Shown: positions 33,234-42,011, counted from the stretch's first letter. The stretch: DNA of 64,000 bases from CAXXOK01 sp963663285 (GCA_963663285.2 CAXXNI010000002.1:1-64000), one strand, 5' to 3'. Numbers and translations are program-made. Notes: generated from the sequence alone by a model not told the origin.

Positions 33234-33657
33234 CGGACCGAATATCAATATGCTGGGGATTCGGGAGAAGTCCATTTACGGCGCACAGACCTATGAACAG
33301 CTGCTGAAGTATATTCACGAGGTATGCAAACGGGAAGGAATCGACGTGGAATGCTTCCAAAGCAACCATGAAGGAGAACTGGTGGATATTATCCAAAGCG
33401 CGTATCAAAAAGCGGACGGAATTGTTATCAACCCCGCCGCCTATACGCATACCAGCGTGGCAATACTGGATGCGCTCAAGGCGGTAGCATTGCCCGCGGT
33501 GGAAGTGCACATCAGCGATGTGAGCGCGCGCGAAGCCTTCCGGCAGATCAGCTATGCCGGTATGGCTTGCTGCAAATCGTTCATCGGGCTTGGACTCCGG
33601 GGATACGAGGAGGCCATATTATACCTCAAGGCGTTACAGACACAGGGGGATGCGTAA
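33214..33657 (+). CDS. aroQ: 3-dehydroquinate dehydratase, type II
   Basis: A 147-residue dodecamer-forming enzyme. Seen: 'FVINGPNINMLGIREKSIYG' with active-site Asn, Arg and Tyr, 'FQSNHEGELVDIIQ', 'INPAAYTHTSVAILDAL' with catalytic His, and 'EVHISDVSAREAFRQIS'. I chose ATG 33214, 5 nt behind GGAGGG; the adjacent ATG at 33211 is too close to that site. It overlaps the end of aroE-aroK by 20 bp. It performs the third shikimate step; aroA and aroC, needed for steps 6 and 7, are absent here and must be elsewhere. Confidence 0.96.
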   Translation: MKLFVINGPNINMLGIREKSIYGAQTYEQLLKYIHEVCKREGIDVECFQSNHEGELVDIIQSAYQKADGIVINPAAYTHTSVAILDALKAVALPAVEVHISDVSAREAFRQISYAGMACCKSFIGLGLRGYEEAILYLKALQTQGDA

Positions 33658-33660
33658 GGG

Positions 33661-34200
33661 ATGCGGCTATTGGTAGCAAGACATGGACAGACTGAATGGA
33701 ACGCGATCGACCGCATTTGCGGCCGTACTGATCTGCCTCTGAGCGGGCAGGGGATTGAACAAGCAAAGCGCTTGGGAGAGAAGCTTAAGATAGAAGAACC
33801 GTCGATTGACTTAATCCTTGTCTCCCCGCTGCTGCGTGCGCAGCAAACGGCGCAATACGCAAACAAATGGGTACAAGCGCCCATCGAAACCGATGAGCGC
33901 CTGATTGAGCAGAACTACGGTCTTTATGAAGGGCAGAATGCCCTGCACCCCGGTTTTCAGCACACCAAGCAGAATTTTGCCATCCGCTATCCCGGCGGAG
34001 AAAGCATGATGCAGGTAGCCTACCGTGTGTACGGGTTATTGGAAGAATTAAAAAAGCGCACCGATTTGCAAACGGTGCTGCTGGTCAGCCATGGCGGAAC
34101 GTGCCGCGTGCTGAATACCTATTTTGAGGATATTGACAATACGTCGTTCTACCAGTGGCAAATGGAAAACACGCAGTTGATCCGCTACACGCTGGAGTAG
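33661..34200 (+). CDS. Histidine phosphatase family protein (phosphoglycerate-mutase fold)
   Basis: A 179-residue protein with the phosphatase signature R7-H8-G9 in 'LVARHGQTEWN', the second 'SHGG' with H144, and 'LVSPLLRAQQTAQY'. H8 would carry the phosphate. It starts 3 bp after aroQ and ends the aromatic operon. The family includes cofactor-dependent mutases, CobC and general sugar or nucleotide phosphatases; substrate cannot be told. A role in aromatic synthesis is only suggested by position. Its 3' end converges with, and overlaps by 16 bp, the MATE gene on the other strand. Confidence 0.9.
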   Translation: MRLLVARHGQTEWNAIDRICGRTDLPLSGQGIEQAKRLGEKLKIEEPSIDLILVSPLLRAQQTAQYANKWVQAPIETDERLIEQNYGLYEGQNALHPGFQHTKQNFAIRYPGGESMMQVAYRVYGLLEELKKRTDLQTVLLVSHGGTCRVLNTYFEDIDNTSFYQWQMENTQLIRYTLE

Positions 34201-35603
34201 CTGCCGGATGAACCGAATACGCGATTCCCGAGAGGCTCATTGTCTCTTGGGAATTTTCTTTGGATAAAGCCGTAGCTGATCAAATGGATGGCCATAGCCA
34301 GCGCCCAGGAAAGGGGATAGCTCCATACCAGCGTTTGCAGCGTATGGCTATGGGCAAATACGGTGTACACCCACACGATACGCAAACCGCATACCACGGC
34401 CAACGTGGTAATCATCGGCAGAATGCTGTATCCCAGCCCGCGCAATTGCCCGGCCGCAACCTCCATCATACCGCAGAAAAAGTATGATGTGCAGATGATG
34501 CGCAGGCGAATCACGCCCATTTCGATAACTGCGGGGTCGGTGTTATAAATGCTGATCAGCTGAGGAGCTAGTAGTGAAAACAAACCATCCAAAGAAACGC
34601 CGATCACCCCGACGGCGCCAAGGCAGATCCACAGGATGCGCCGTACTCGCTTATGCTGCTTTGCGCCGACGTTTTGGCTGGTAAAGGTAAGGCAAGCCTG
34701 ATAGATGCTGTTCATCGCCATGTAGATGAACCCTTCCAGATTGGCAGAGGCGGCGTTTCCGGCCATGATGACCGACCCGAAGGAGTTGATGGACGATTGG
34801 ATAATCACATTGCTGATGGAAAACAGCGAACCTTGCAGTCCGGCAGGCAAACCAATGCGGAAGATCGGGGTAAGCGATGCGCGGTGCAGCCGTGTAAGGC
34901 GCGGAATATAGCGTATGGCGCTGTCATATTGCATTAAATATCGTACTACCAGTACGGCTGAAAGCACTTGCGAAAGCACCGTGGCCAGCGCAACCCCTGC
35001 AACGCCCATACGAAACCGGATGACAAAAAGCAGATTAAGCAGTACGTTGAGCAATCCGGAGATTGTTAAGAAGTATAGCGGGCGCTTCGTATCGCCTACG
35101 GCACGCAAAATGGCGCTGCCAAAGGTGTACACCATATTGGCGGGCATCCCCGCAAAGTAAATGCGCATGTATAGGGATGCCGCGTCCAGTACGTCCTCCG
35201 GTGAGCCCATCCATATCAGTAAAGTCCTTGCAGCCAGCAGACCAAACAGCCCGGTGGCAAGCCCGCCCAGCAGCGCAAGCGCCATGGAGGTATGCACCGT
35301 GTCCCGCACTGCTGCGCGGTCGCCCGCGCCGTATTGCCTTGCAACAGCAACGCTTGTGCCGACGGACAGGCCTAAAAACATGTTGACGATCAGATTGATC
35401 AGTGCGCCTGTGGAACCGACAGCTGCCAGCGCCTCTTTGCCGGAATATTGACCGACAACGATGATATCCGCAGCGTTATAAAGCAGCTGCAAAATGCCTG
35501 TAAGCATTAACGGCAGTGAGAAAAGAATAATTTTTGTAACAATGGGGCCCTGTACCATATTCAGTTCGGGTTTGCCCTTGCGCAGGGCGCGCTTGATCCG
35601 CAT
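34185..35603 (-). CDS. MATE-family efflux transporter
   Basis: About 472 residues and twelve predicted helices in two homologous halves. Seen: 'PIVTKIILFSLPLMLTGILQLLYNAADIIVVGQYSGKEALAAVG' at the N-terminus and 'GMMEVAAGQLRGLGYSILPMI' in the second half, both typical of the MatE (DinF/NorM) family. Such proteins export drugs or cationic metabolites using a Na+ or H+ gradient. The ATG at 35603 is preferred: GGGGG lies upstream and the protein then begins 'MRIKRALRKG'; a longer start at 35636 adds unlikely residues. The gene stands alone between two convergent/divergent operons. Confidence 0.9.
   Translation of the reverse strand: MRIKRALRKGKPELNMVQGPIVTKIILFSLPLMLTGILQLLYNAADIIVVGQYSGKEALAAVGSTGALINLIVNMFLGLSVGTSVAVARQYGAGDRAAVRDTVHTSMALALLGGLATGLFGLLAARTLLIWMGSPEDVLDAASLYMRIYFAGMPANMVYTFGSAILRAVGDTKRPLYFLTISGLLNVLLNLLFVIRFRMGVAGVALATVLSQVLSAVLVVRYLMQYDSAIRYIPRLTRLHRASLTPIFRIGLPAGLQGSLFSISNVIIQSSINSFGSVIMAGNAASANLEGFIYMAMNSIYQACLTFTSQNVGAKQHKRVRRILWICLGAVGVIGVSLDGLFSLLAPQLISIYNTDPAVIEMGVIRLRIICTSYFFCGMMEVAAGQLRGLGYSILPMITTLAVVCGLRIVWVYTVFAHSHTLQTLVWSYPLSWALAMAIHLISYGFIQRKFPRDNEPLGNRVFGSSGSYSSV
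34224..34262 (+). terminator. Terminator of the aromatic operon, inside the MATE 3' end
   Basis: Arms ATTCCCGAGAGG (34224-34235) and TCTCTTGGGAAT (34243-34254) pair over 12 positions with two G-T, loop 7 nt, followed by TTTTCTTT. It lies 24 bp beyond the phosphatase stop but within the coding end of the opposite-strand MATE gene. Confidence 0.8.
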
Positions 35604-35793
35604 TTTGTGTAACCCCCTTGCCTGACAAGCCATCATAGCATGTTTATCCGGGTTTGGCTATTGTTAATTCTCAGTAAAAAGGGGGAGGTTTTCGCACTGG
35701 TTTTACCCAACGTATGGGTCAGTTCCCCTATAAAATACAAATTATCTTATGGAATGTTCACTATTTATAGAGCAATTTTTCATGCGTTATGTA

Positions 35794-35891
35794 TTGACAA
35801 CGTTTGCACAGCGTGCTATGATGGCAATACAAAAAGCGAGAGGATAATGGAGAAAGAGATTACTTTTTGGCTGTTTGTGCAAACGTTTTCA
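35794..35891 (+). promoter_or_regulatory. Promoter with two LacI/CcpA-like operator sites
   Basis: TTGACA (35794-35799), 17-bp spacer, TATGAT (35817-35822). Site 1, TGACAACGTTTGCA (35795-35808), overlaps the -35; site 2, TGCAAACGTTTTCA (35878-35891), lies about 55 bp after the expected start. Both centre on AACGTTT, typical of LacI-family operators, and site 2 is close to the cre consensus. A third, weaker half (TGCAAACGG) lies near 35925. Double sites 83 bp apart would allow looping. Confidence 0.7.
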
Positions 35892-35988
35892 AGAAGGAAG
35901 CTCTTTTTTAAGCCTGTCGGATTTGCAAACGGTGCGAAGCGGAGAACCGCTTTACATAGAACAACGAATGAAAAAGGAGAGTTATACC

Positions 35989-37296
35989 ATGAAAAAAATC
36001 TTGGCTCTGGCTATGGCATTGGCGCTCATGTTAACGCTGGTAACCGTTTCGGCGGGTGCCGAGGCTACCGGCTCTGTGTACTACTTGAATTTCAAACCTG
36101 AGCAGGATCAGCAATGGCAGGACCTGGCAAAGGTATACACCGAGCAGACCGGCGTACCGGTAACGGTGGTTACCGCTGCTTCCGGCACCTATGAGGATAC
36201 GCTCCGCTCCGAAATTGAAAAAGCGGATGCGCCCACCCTGTTCCAGGTGAACGGCCCCGTTGGCCTGAAAACTTGGAAAGATTACTGCGCGGATCTGAAA
36301 GACACCGCCCTGTACACCAACCTGAAGAGCGATGATTTCGCCCTGATGCAGGATGATCAGGTGCTTGGCATCGCCTACGTTATCGAAACCTATGGCATAA
36401 TCTACAACAAAACGCTGCTGGCGAAGTACTGCGCTTTGGATAACGCTGTGATCAGCGATGCTTCCGAAATCGTCAACTTCGACACGCTTAAAGCAGTTGC
36501 GGATGACATTCAGGCTCGCAAAGACGAGCTGGGCGTAATGGGCGCCTTCACTTCCGCCGGTATGGACAGCAGCTCCGACTGGCGCTTCAAGACCCACTTG
36601 GCCAACCTGCCGATCTACTACGAATACAAAGCGGACGGCATTACCGAGACTGAGGCCATCAAGGGCACTTACCTGGACAACTATAAGAAAATCTGGGATC
36701 TGTACATCACTGACGCGACCTGCGAACCCGCTATGATCGGTGCAAAAACCGGTGAAGACGCGCTGGCGGACTTCACGCTGGGCGATGCGGTGTTCTACCA
36801 GAATGGCACCTGGGCGTATGGTGATTGCATCAACGCTGGCATGACCGATGATGATTTAGGCATGCTGCCCATCTACATTGGTGCGGAAGGCGAAGAGAAT
36901 CAGGGCCTGTGCACCGGTTCTGAGAACTACTGGTGCATTAATAAGAACGCTTCCGCCGAAAACGTGCAAGCGACCGAGGACTTCCTGGCTTGGGTGATCA
37001 CCAGCGATGAAGGCCGCGATGCGCTGGCTAACCAGATGGGCTTTGTCACTCCGTTCACGACGTTTGACGATGGCTATACCGCCGACAACGCGCTGATCCG
37101 CGCTGCCAACGAGTATATTGCCGCTGGCAAGACCGCCGTTGCGTGGACCTTTACCACCATGCCTTCTGAAACTTGGAAGAATGGTGTGGGCAGCGCGCTG
37201 CTTGAGTACGCTCAGGGAACGGCTGACTGGGATGGCGTTGTGACCGCTTTCGTGGATGGCTGGGCTACCGAATACGCAGCCGCTAACGCACAATAA
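35989..37296 (+). CDS. Sugar ABC transporter substrate-binding protein (CUT1 family)
   Basis: A 435-residue secreted binding protein. Residues 1-23 form a signal peptide ('KKILALAMALALMLTLVTVSAGA') ending in an A-x-A-like SPase I site; there is no lipobox Cys, unusual for a Gram-positive binding protein. The mature part shows the extracellular solute-binding family 1 pattern ('DLAKVYTEQTGVPVTVVTAASGTYEDTLRSEI', 'GIAYVIETYGIIYNKTLL', 'NGTWAYGD'). ATG 35989 lies 7 nt behind AAGGAGAG; the in-frame longer version is rejected. Two permeases follow; no ATPase gene is present, so a shared MsmX-type ATPase is expected. Ligand is probably an oligosaccharide. Confidence 0.9.
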   Translation: MKKILALAMALALMLTLVTVSAGAEATGSVYYLNFKPEQDQQWQDLAKVYTEQTGVPVTVVTAASGTYEDTLRSEIEKADAPTLFQVNGPVGLKTWKDYCADLKDTALYTNLKSDDFALMQDDQVLGIAYVIETYGIIYNKTLLAKYCALDNAVISDASEIVNFDTLKAVADDIQARKDELGVMGAFTSAGMDSSSDWRFKTHLANLPIYYEYKADGITETEAIKGTYLDNYKKIWDLYITDATCEPAMIGAKTGEDALADFTLGDAVFYQNGTWAYGDCINAGMTDDDLGMLPIYIGAEGEENQGLCTGSENYWCINKNASAENVQATEDFLAWVITSDEGRDALANQMGFVTPFTTFDDGYTADNALIRAANEYIAAGKTAVAWTFTTMPSETWKNGVGSALLEYAQGTADWDGVVTAFVDGWATEYAAANAQ

Positions 37297-37342
37297 AAAA
37301 CACGCTGCCGCAACAGCGGCACGCAATGGGATAGGCAATCAA

Positions 37343-37369
37343 GCGAGGCAGGGGCTTACCCTGCCTCGC
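37343..37369 (+). terminator. Strong stem-loop between binding protein and permease genes
   Basis: Arms GCGAGGCAGGG (37343-37353) and CCCTGCCTCGC (37359-37369), 11 perfect pairs, loop GCTTA, no T-run. It lies 46 bp after the binding-protein stop in a 253-bp gap without a gene. As it lacks T's, protection of the upstream mRNA end is more likely than termination. Confidence 0.7.
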
Positions 37370-37549
37370 CGCAGTTGTGTTTATCCATCGATTTAAAGGA
37401 GACACTGATAAGACCGCGAGAAGCTTTCCGTGTGCATCTTACCGCAGGCAGGAAGCGGACGGGCAGAGCGAGAAGATTACCATATCGCATATCTCGCGGG
37501 CTTATGAGCGTTTCTTTCAGGACAATATCATCGCAAAGGGGATGAGCGG

Positions 37550-38398
37550 ATGGAAAAAGCCATTCGGAAATACTGGCCGATCTTTGTACTTCCGACGATG
37601 ATCGCGTTTACCATCGGGTTTCTGATTCCGTTTGTTACGGGATTGTATTTGTCGTTTTGTGATTTTACCACGGTATCCAATGCGACGTTTACAGGGCTAA
37701 CGAATTACGTAAAGGCTTTTACGGATACATCCAGCAATTTTGTGCATTCGCTGTGGTATACGGCGTTGTTTTCCGGCATTTCGACTATTCTCATCAATTT
37801 CTTTGGGCTATTGGTGGCGCTGTTGCTGGTACGCGGCTTTAAAGGCACCAACCTCTTCCGTACGGTATTTTTTATGCCGAACCTGATCGGCGGCATTGTG
37901 CTGGGCTGGTTATGGCAGGTTATTTTAAACGGCGTACTAGCAAACTACGGCGTAACGCTGGTAACCAGCGAGTGGTACGGCTTTTGGGGTTTGATGATCG
38001 TAATGTGCTGGCAGCAGGCTGGTTATATGATGATCATCTATATTTCCGGCTTGCAGGCGATTCCGGGCGAATTGACCGAGGCGGCCTCGATTGACGGGGC
38101 AAGCGCGTGGCAGACGCTCACGCGCGTCAAGCTGCCAATGCTGATGCCATCGGTCACCATTTGCACCTTTTTAACGCTGACCAACGGGTTTAAGCTTTTC
38201 GACCAGAACCTGGCGCTGACCAACGGCATGCCGTCCAACCGGTCGCAGATGCTGGCCCTAAATATTTATGATACGTTCTATGGCCGCACCGGGTGGGCCG
38301 GAGCCGGACAAGCCAAAGCGGTTGTGTTTTGCCTGTTGGTTGTGGCGATTGCCATGTTACAGTTGAAACTTACACATAGCAGGGAGGTGCAGCAATGA
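37550..38398 (+). CDS. Sugar ABC transporter permease (MalF/UgpA type)
   Basis: A 282-residue permease with six hydrophobic segments. Start 'IFVLPTMIAFTIGFLIPFVTGLYLSFCDF' and the cytoplasmic EAA loop 'EAASIDGASAWQTLTRVKLPML' (about residues 180-201) are those of the MalF/UgpA group, which docks with the ATPase through that loop. The gene follows the binding protein after a 253-bp gap and overlaps the next permease by 4 bp. The pair should form the membrane channel for the sugar bound by the upstream protein. Confidence 0.93.
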   Translation: MEKAIRKYWPIFVLPTMIAFTIGFLIPFVTGLYLSFCDFTTVSNATFTGLTNYVKAFTDTSSNFVHSLWYTALFSGISTILINFFGLLVALLLVRGFKGTNLFRTVFFMPNLIGGIVLGWLWQVILNGVLANYGVTLVTSEWYGFWGLMIVMCWQQAGYMMIIYISGLQAIPGELTEAASIDGASAWQTLTRVKLPMLMPSVTICTFLTLTNGFKLFDQNLALTNGMPSNRSQMLALNIYDTFYGRTGWAGAGQAKAVVFCLLVVAIAMLQLKLTHSREVQQ

Positions 38399-39270
38399 CG
38401 ACCATCGCGCATAAAGCCGCAACGCATGGGCGATCCCGGCGGCACCAGATTATCAGCACGATCTTGACGGTCTTTTTCTCCTGTGTTTCGCTGTTTTACG
38501 TTTATCCGCTCTTTGTCATTCTGATGAATAGCTTTAAGGTAAAAGCGTACATCAGCCGTGTGCCGTTTGCTCTGCCATTGGAAAAAATGTTTGCGGGCAA
38601 TGTGAACTACATTAACGGCATTGCAAAAACCAACTTCTTCAGCGCGTTTAAATGGAGCTTAGTCATTACAGTGCTATCCGTTTTGGTGATATTGCTGTGC
38701 ACATCCATGTGCGCGTGGTTTATCAGCCGGGTACATAGCAAATGGACCAAGCTGATTTACTTCCTGTGCATTTTCTCCATGGTTGTTCCTTTCCAGATGG
38801 TGATGTTCACGCTGTCCAAAACGGCCAACGTACTGCGGCTAAATACCCCGATCGGTATCGTCGTGATTTATCTGGGCTTTGGCGCGGGGCTGGCGGTGTT
38901 TATGTTCAGTGGATTTATGCGATCCAGTCCCATCTCCATTGAGGAAAGCGCGATGATCGACGGCTGCGAACCGGTGCGTACGTTCTTTAGCATCGTGCTG
39001 CCCATTTTGCGGCCCACCTACATTTCTACCGGGATACTGGAAACCATGTGGATTTGGAACGATTATCTGCTGCCGTATCTGGTGCTGGATTTAAAGCGCT
39101 ATAAAACCATCCCCATAGCTGTACAGTACTTGAAGGGCGGGTATGGCTCGGTGGATATGGGCGCGATGATGGCGACGCTGGTGCTGGCTATTATCCCTAT
39201 TATTCTGTTTTACCTGTTCAGCCAGAAGTATATTGTCAGCGGCGTAATGGCTGGCGCAGTGAAAGGGTAA
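38395..39270 (+). CDS. Sugar ABC transporter permease (MalG/UgpE type)
   Basis: A 291-residue partner permease. A basic N-terminal tail leads to 'TVFFSCVSLFYVYPLFVILMNSFK', and the EAA loop reads 'EESAMIDGCEPVRTFFSIVLPILRP' (about 183-207). The C-terminus 'YIVSGVMAGAVKG' is the standard MalG-group ending. Start ATG 38395 overlaps the upstream stop (ATGA). A terminator follows. No glycoside hydrolase is in this operon, so the sugar cannot be deduced. Confidence 0.93.
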   Translation: MTTIAHKAATHGRSRRHQIISTILTVFFSCVSLFYVYPLFVILMNSFKVKAYISRVPFALPLEKMFAGNVNYINGIAKTNFFSAFKWSLVITVLSVLVILLCTSMCAWFISRVHSKWTKLIYFLCIFSMVVPFQMVMFTLSKTANVLRLNTPIGIVVIYLGFGAGLAVFMFSGFMRSSPISIEESAMIDGCEPVRTFFSIVLPILRPTYISTGILETMWIWNDYLLPYLVLDLKRYKTIPIAVQYLKGGYGSVDMGAMMATLVLAIIPIILFYLFSQKYIVSGVMAGAVKG

Positions 39271-39287
39271 CGGATCACAGCATCCTT

Positions 39288-39330
39288 GAAACAGGCTCCT
39301 GAAAACGGGGCCTGTTTTGCATCTTTTTTG
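39288..39330 (+). terminator. Terminator of the CUT1 operon
   Basis: Arms AACAGGCTCC (39290-39299) and GGGGCCTGTT (39307-39316), loop about 7 nt, then TTGCATCTTTTTT. The rest of 39331-39561 shows neither gene nor clear promoter. Confidence 0.75.
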
Positions 39331-39561
39331 GCTTAATGATACCATTGGTTTCATCTTCCTTTTTCATGGGTATTATGTGTTCGTATATGGTTTAAGCGAT
39401 GAAATGCGCAGGGAAACGGTATTTTAGGCGCGAATTAACCTATCAAGTTTGGAACATGCCGCAATGCGGCGTTTCCAGCTGCGGCTGCATAGGCGCACGT
39501 TTGTAACTCCTGATGGCGGATGCGGCGCTGCTTGCAGCTTAAAAGCGAAAGAAGGGTTCGG

Positions 39562-41400
39562 ATGAAGGTATCAAAAACTCCCCACAAACCCCTGATATTC
39601 TACTACCTGATCGCCATGGTGGTGCTGATGCTCCTCAACGCCCTGGTGTTTCCATCCCTGTACAGCGTACAGGTCAATGAGGTAGGGTACGACGAGTTTC
39701 TGCGGATGATCGATAATAAACAGATTGATCAGGTTTCGATGGACGATACGGAAATTGTATTTACGACCAAAGACGCAAGTGGAACCGTAACATATTATAA
39801 AACAGGCTTATGGCCCGATGATAATTTGGTGAACCGCCTGTATGAAAGCGGAGCGACGTTCAAGGCGGAAATACCCACGCAGGCATCCCCTGTGATGGAA
39901 TTCTTAATGAGCTGGGTCTTGCCGCTGGTATTCTTTATCGGCGTTGGGCAGCTGCTGATGCGCTATATGACCAAACGGATGGGTGGCGGCAACGCGCTTT
40001 CGTTCGGGAAGAGCAACGCGAAAATTTATATTGAGTCTCAAACCGGGAAAACCTTTGCGGATGTAGCCGGGGAGGATGAAGCAAAGGATGCACTGCGGGA
40101 AATTGTCGATTTTCTGCACCAACCGGAACGCTACAAGGATATAGGCGCGAAACTCCCCAAAGGCGCGCTGCTGGTGGGCCCTCCGGGTACCGGCAAAACC
40201 CTGCTGGCTAAAGCGGTAGCCGGTGAAGCGAAAGTGCCGTTTTTCTCCATTGCGGGCAGCGAGTTTGTGGAGATGTTTGTCGGCATGGGCGCGGCAAAAG
40301 TGCGTGATTTGTTTAAACAAGCGGCAGAGAAAGCACCTTGTATTGTGTTTATCGACGAGATTGATACCATCGGTAAAAAGCGCGACGGTGCGGGTGGTTT
40401 TGGCGGGAATGACGAGCGCGAACAGACGCTGAACCAGCTGCTGACGGAGATGGATGGTTTTGACGCGACCAAAGGCGTTGTGATTCTGGCGGCAACCAAC
40501 CGCCCGGATAGTCTGGACAAGGCGTTGCTGCGTCCGGGACGCTTTGACCGCCGGATTCCGGTGGAATTGCCGGATTTGGCAGGCCGGGTCGCTATTCTTC
40601 GGGTGCATGCCAAGGATGTGAAAATGGAGCCGGATATCGACTTTACCGCCATCGGGCATGCCACCAGCGGTGCAAGCGGCGCGGAACTGGCCAATATTAT
40701 CAACGAGGCAGCGCTGCACGCGGTACGCTGTGGCCGTGAAAAGGTAACGCAAATCGACCTGGAGGAAAGCGTTGAGGTGGTTATCGCCGGGTACCAGCGC
40801 AAAGGTGCTGTTATCAGTGAAAAAGATAAAAAGATTATTGCGTATCACGAAACCGGGCATGCATTGGTAGCCGCACGGCTGAAGAATGCAGCGCCGGTGC
40901 ATAAGATTACCATTATTCCCCGTACCTCCGGCGCACTGGGTTACACCATGCAGGTGGAGGAAGAGGAACGCGTACTGATGAGTAAGGAAGACGCCATTAA
41001 TCAGCTGACGACGCTTACAGGCGGCCGTGCAGCCGAGGAAGTGGTGTTCAACTCCATCACATCCGGTGCGAGCAACGATATTGAAAAGGCAACCTCTATT
41101 GCCCGCGCAATGGTAACGCGTTTTGGCATGAGCGAGCAATTTGACATGGTGGCGCTGGAGCAGGTAGCTAACCCCTACCTGAGCATGGAAGCCAATTCGG
41201 TATGCAGTTCGGAAACCGCCGCGCGTATCGACGCCGAGGTGGGCGATATTATTCGTAAGGCGCACGCAACCGCTAAGGAGATACTGCAAAACAACCGTGC
41301 TCTGATGGATCAGCTGGCCGGATATCTGCTGGAACGCGAAACCATTACGGGGGAAGAGTTTATCCGCATTGTGCGCGAACATGACCAGATGAGTGCCTGA
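39562..41400 (+). CDS. ftsH: ATP-dependent zinc metalloprotease FtsH
   Basis: A 612-residue membrane AAA+ protease. Two membrane helices (about 13-32 and 112-132) flank a short outer domain. Seen: Walker A G206-T213 (GPPGTGKT), Walker B 'IVFIDEIDTIG', second region of homology 'ATNRPDSLDKALLRPGRFDRRI', zinc motif H429-E-T-G-H433, and the third zinc ligand region in 'TTLTGGRAAEEVVF'. It extracts and degrades unstable or damaged membrane proteins. ATG 39562 follows GAAGGG; an upstream in-frame ATG (39520) lacks the family start. It stands alone, not next to tilS-hpt as in many Firmicutes. Confidence 0.96.
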   Translation: MKVSKTPHKPLIFYYLIAMVVLMLLNALVFPSLYSVQVNEVGYDEFLRMIDNKQIDQVSMDDTEIVFTTKDASGTVTYYKTGLWPDDNLVNRLYESGATFKAEIPTQASPVMEFLMSWVLPLVFFIGVGQLLMRYMTKRMGGGNALSFGKSNAKIYIESQTGKTFADVAGEDEAKDALREIVDFLHQPERYKDIGAKLPKGALLVGPPGTGKTLLAKAVAGEAKVPFFSIAGSEFVEMFVGMGAAKVRDLFKQAAEKAPCIVFIDEIDTIGKKRDGAGGFGGNDEREQTLNQLLTEMDGFDATKGVVILAATNRPDSLDKALLRPGRFDRRIPVELPDLAGRVAILRVHAKDVKMEPDIDFTAIGHATSGASGAELANIINEAALHAVRCGREKVTQIDLEESVEVVIAGYQRKGAVISEKDKKIIAYHETGHALVAARLKNAAPVHKITIIPRTSGALGYTMQVEEEERVLMSKEDAINQLTTLTGGRAAEEVVFNSITSGASNDIEKATSIARAMVTRFGMSEQFDMVALEQVANPYLSMEANSVCSSETAARIDAEVGDIIRKAHATAKEILQNNRALMDQLAGYLLERETITGEEFIRIVREHDQMSA

Positions 41401-41415
41401 CGGCGTAATGCCCTG

Positions 41416-41457
41416 CGGCAGGCAATGGAAAGACCTCCGTTTGCCTGCCGTTTTTTT
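41416..41457 (+). terminator. Terminator of ftsH
   Basis: Arms CGGCAGGCAA (41416-41425) and TTGCCTGCCG (41441-41450), then seven T's. Confidence 0.88.
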
Positions 41458-41524
41458 CGTTGCTTTTAGCGGGGAAGAGTTGTAAAATCAAGCGTGAAAA
41501 TGGTGTTATACCGCGATTTTTCCG

Positions 41525-41553
41525 TTGACTTTGTACGGAAACTCTGGTATAAT
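41525..41553 (+). promoter_or_regulatory. Promoter of the serine tRNA pair
   Basis: TTGACT (41525-41530), 17-bp spacer, TATAAT (41548-41553), 22 bp before the first tRNA. Confidence 0.85.
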
Positions 41554-41575
41554 CCTTTTCGCTGGTTCTTTTGAT

Positions 41576-41664
41576 GGAGAGATGGCCGAGCGGTTGATGG
41601 CGCTGGTCTTGAAAACCAGTGATGCCGAAAGGCACCGGGGGTTCGAATCCCTCTCTCTCCGCCA
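41576..41664 (+). tRNA. tRNA-Ser (anticodon TGA)
   Basis: Acceptor arms GGAGAGA and TCTCTCC, D-arm beginning TGGCCGAGCGG, anticodon stem CTGGT/ACCAG with loop CTTGAAA (TGA at 41610-41612), a long variable arm (GATGCCGAAAGGCACC) as in class II serine tRNAs, T-loop GTTCGAATC, discriminator G and encoded CCA (41662-41664). It reads UCA and probably other UCN codons. Confidence 0.97.
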
Positions 41665-41696
41665 ATACAGCTTTTATAGCAAAGGTTCTGCCGCAT

Positions 41697-41788
41697 GGAG
41701 AAGTACCCAAGTGGCCGAAGGGGCTCCCCTGCTAAGGGAGTAGGCTGGGTTAACCGGCGCGAGGGTTCAACTCCCTCCTTCTCCGCCA
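41697..41788 (+). tRNA. tRNA-Ser (anticodon GCT)
   Basis: Acceptor arms GGAGAAG and CTTCTCC, anticodon stem CTCCC/GGGAG with loop CTGCTAA (GCT at 41731-41733), long variable arm, T-loop GTTCAACTC, discriminator G and encoded CCA (41786-41788). It reads AGC and AGU. It is co-transcribed with the TGA serine tRNA 32 bp upstream. Confidence 0.97.
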
Positions 41789-41789
41789 A

Positions 41790-41827
41790 AACCCCACCGC
41801 ATATGAATTTGCGGTGGGGTTTTCTTT
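41790..41827 (+). terminator. Terminator of the tRNA pair (copy 1 of a recurring hairpin)
   Basis: Arms AACCCCACCGC (41790-41800) and GCGGTGGGGTT (41811-41821), loop ATATGAATTT, then TTTTCTTT. Its loop resembles those of the hairpins at 44833 and 54744. Confidence 0.88.
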
Positions 41828-42011
41828 ATGCCTTTCTTGTCGCTTCTTTATGGTTAACTGGTGCCATTGCTTACACAGTTGCCTATAATGAAGACATTAA
41901 CGGTTGCCTACATTTGTACTTTCGTTTCTGCTCCTGATTTAATGTTTCCCCTGCCTTTATATTTCAAGCAGTACTGTATCATATCATCAAAAAAGCATTA
42001 GAAATAAAACG

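Noticed and set aside
37377..37601. A 74-codon frame between binding protein and permease
   Set aside because: It overlaps the true permease start in another frame and has no site or protein-like pattern; the gap is better read as leader with a stem-loop.
39904..41382. A 492-codon open frame on the minus strand across ftsH
   Set aside because: Antisense shadow; rich in His, Cys and Arg in a way typical of complement frames, with ftsH fully supported on the other strand.
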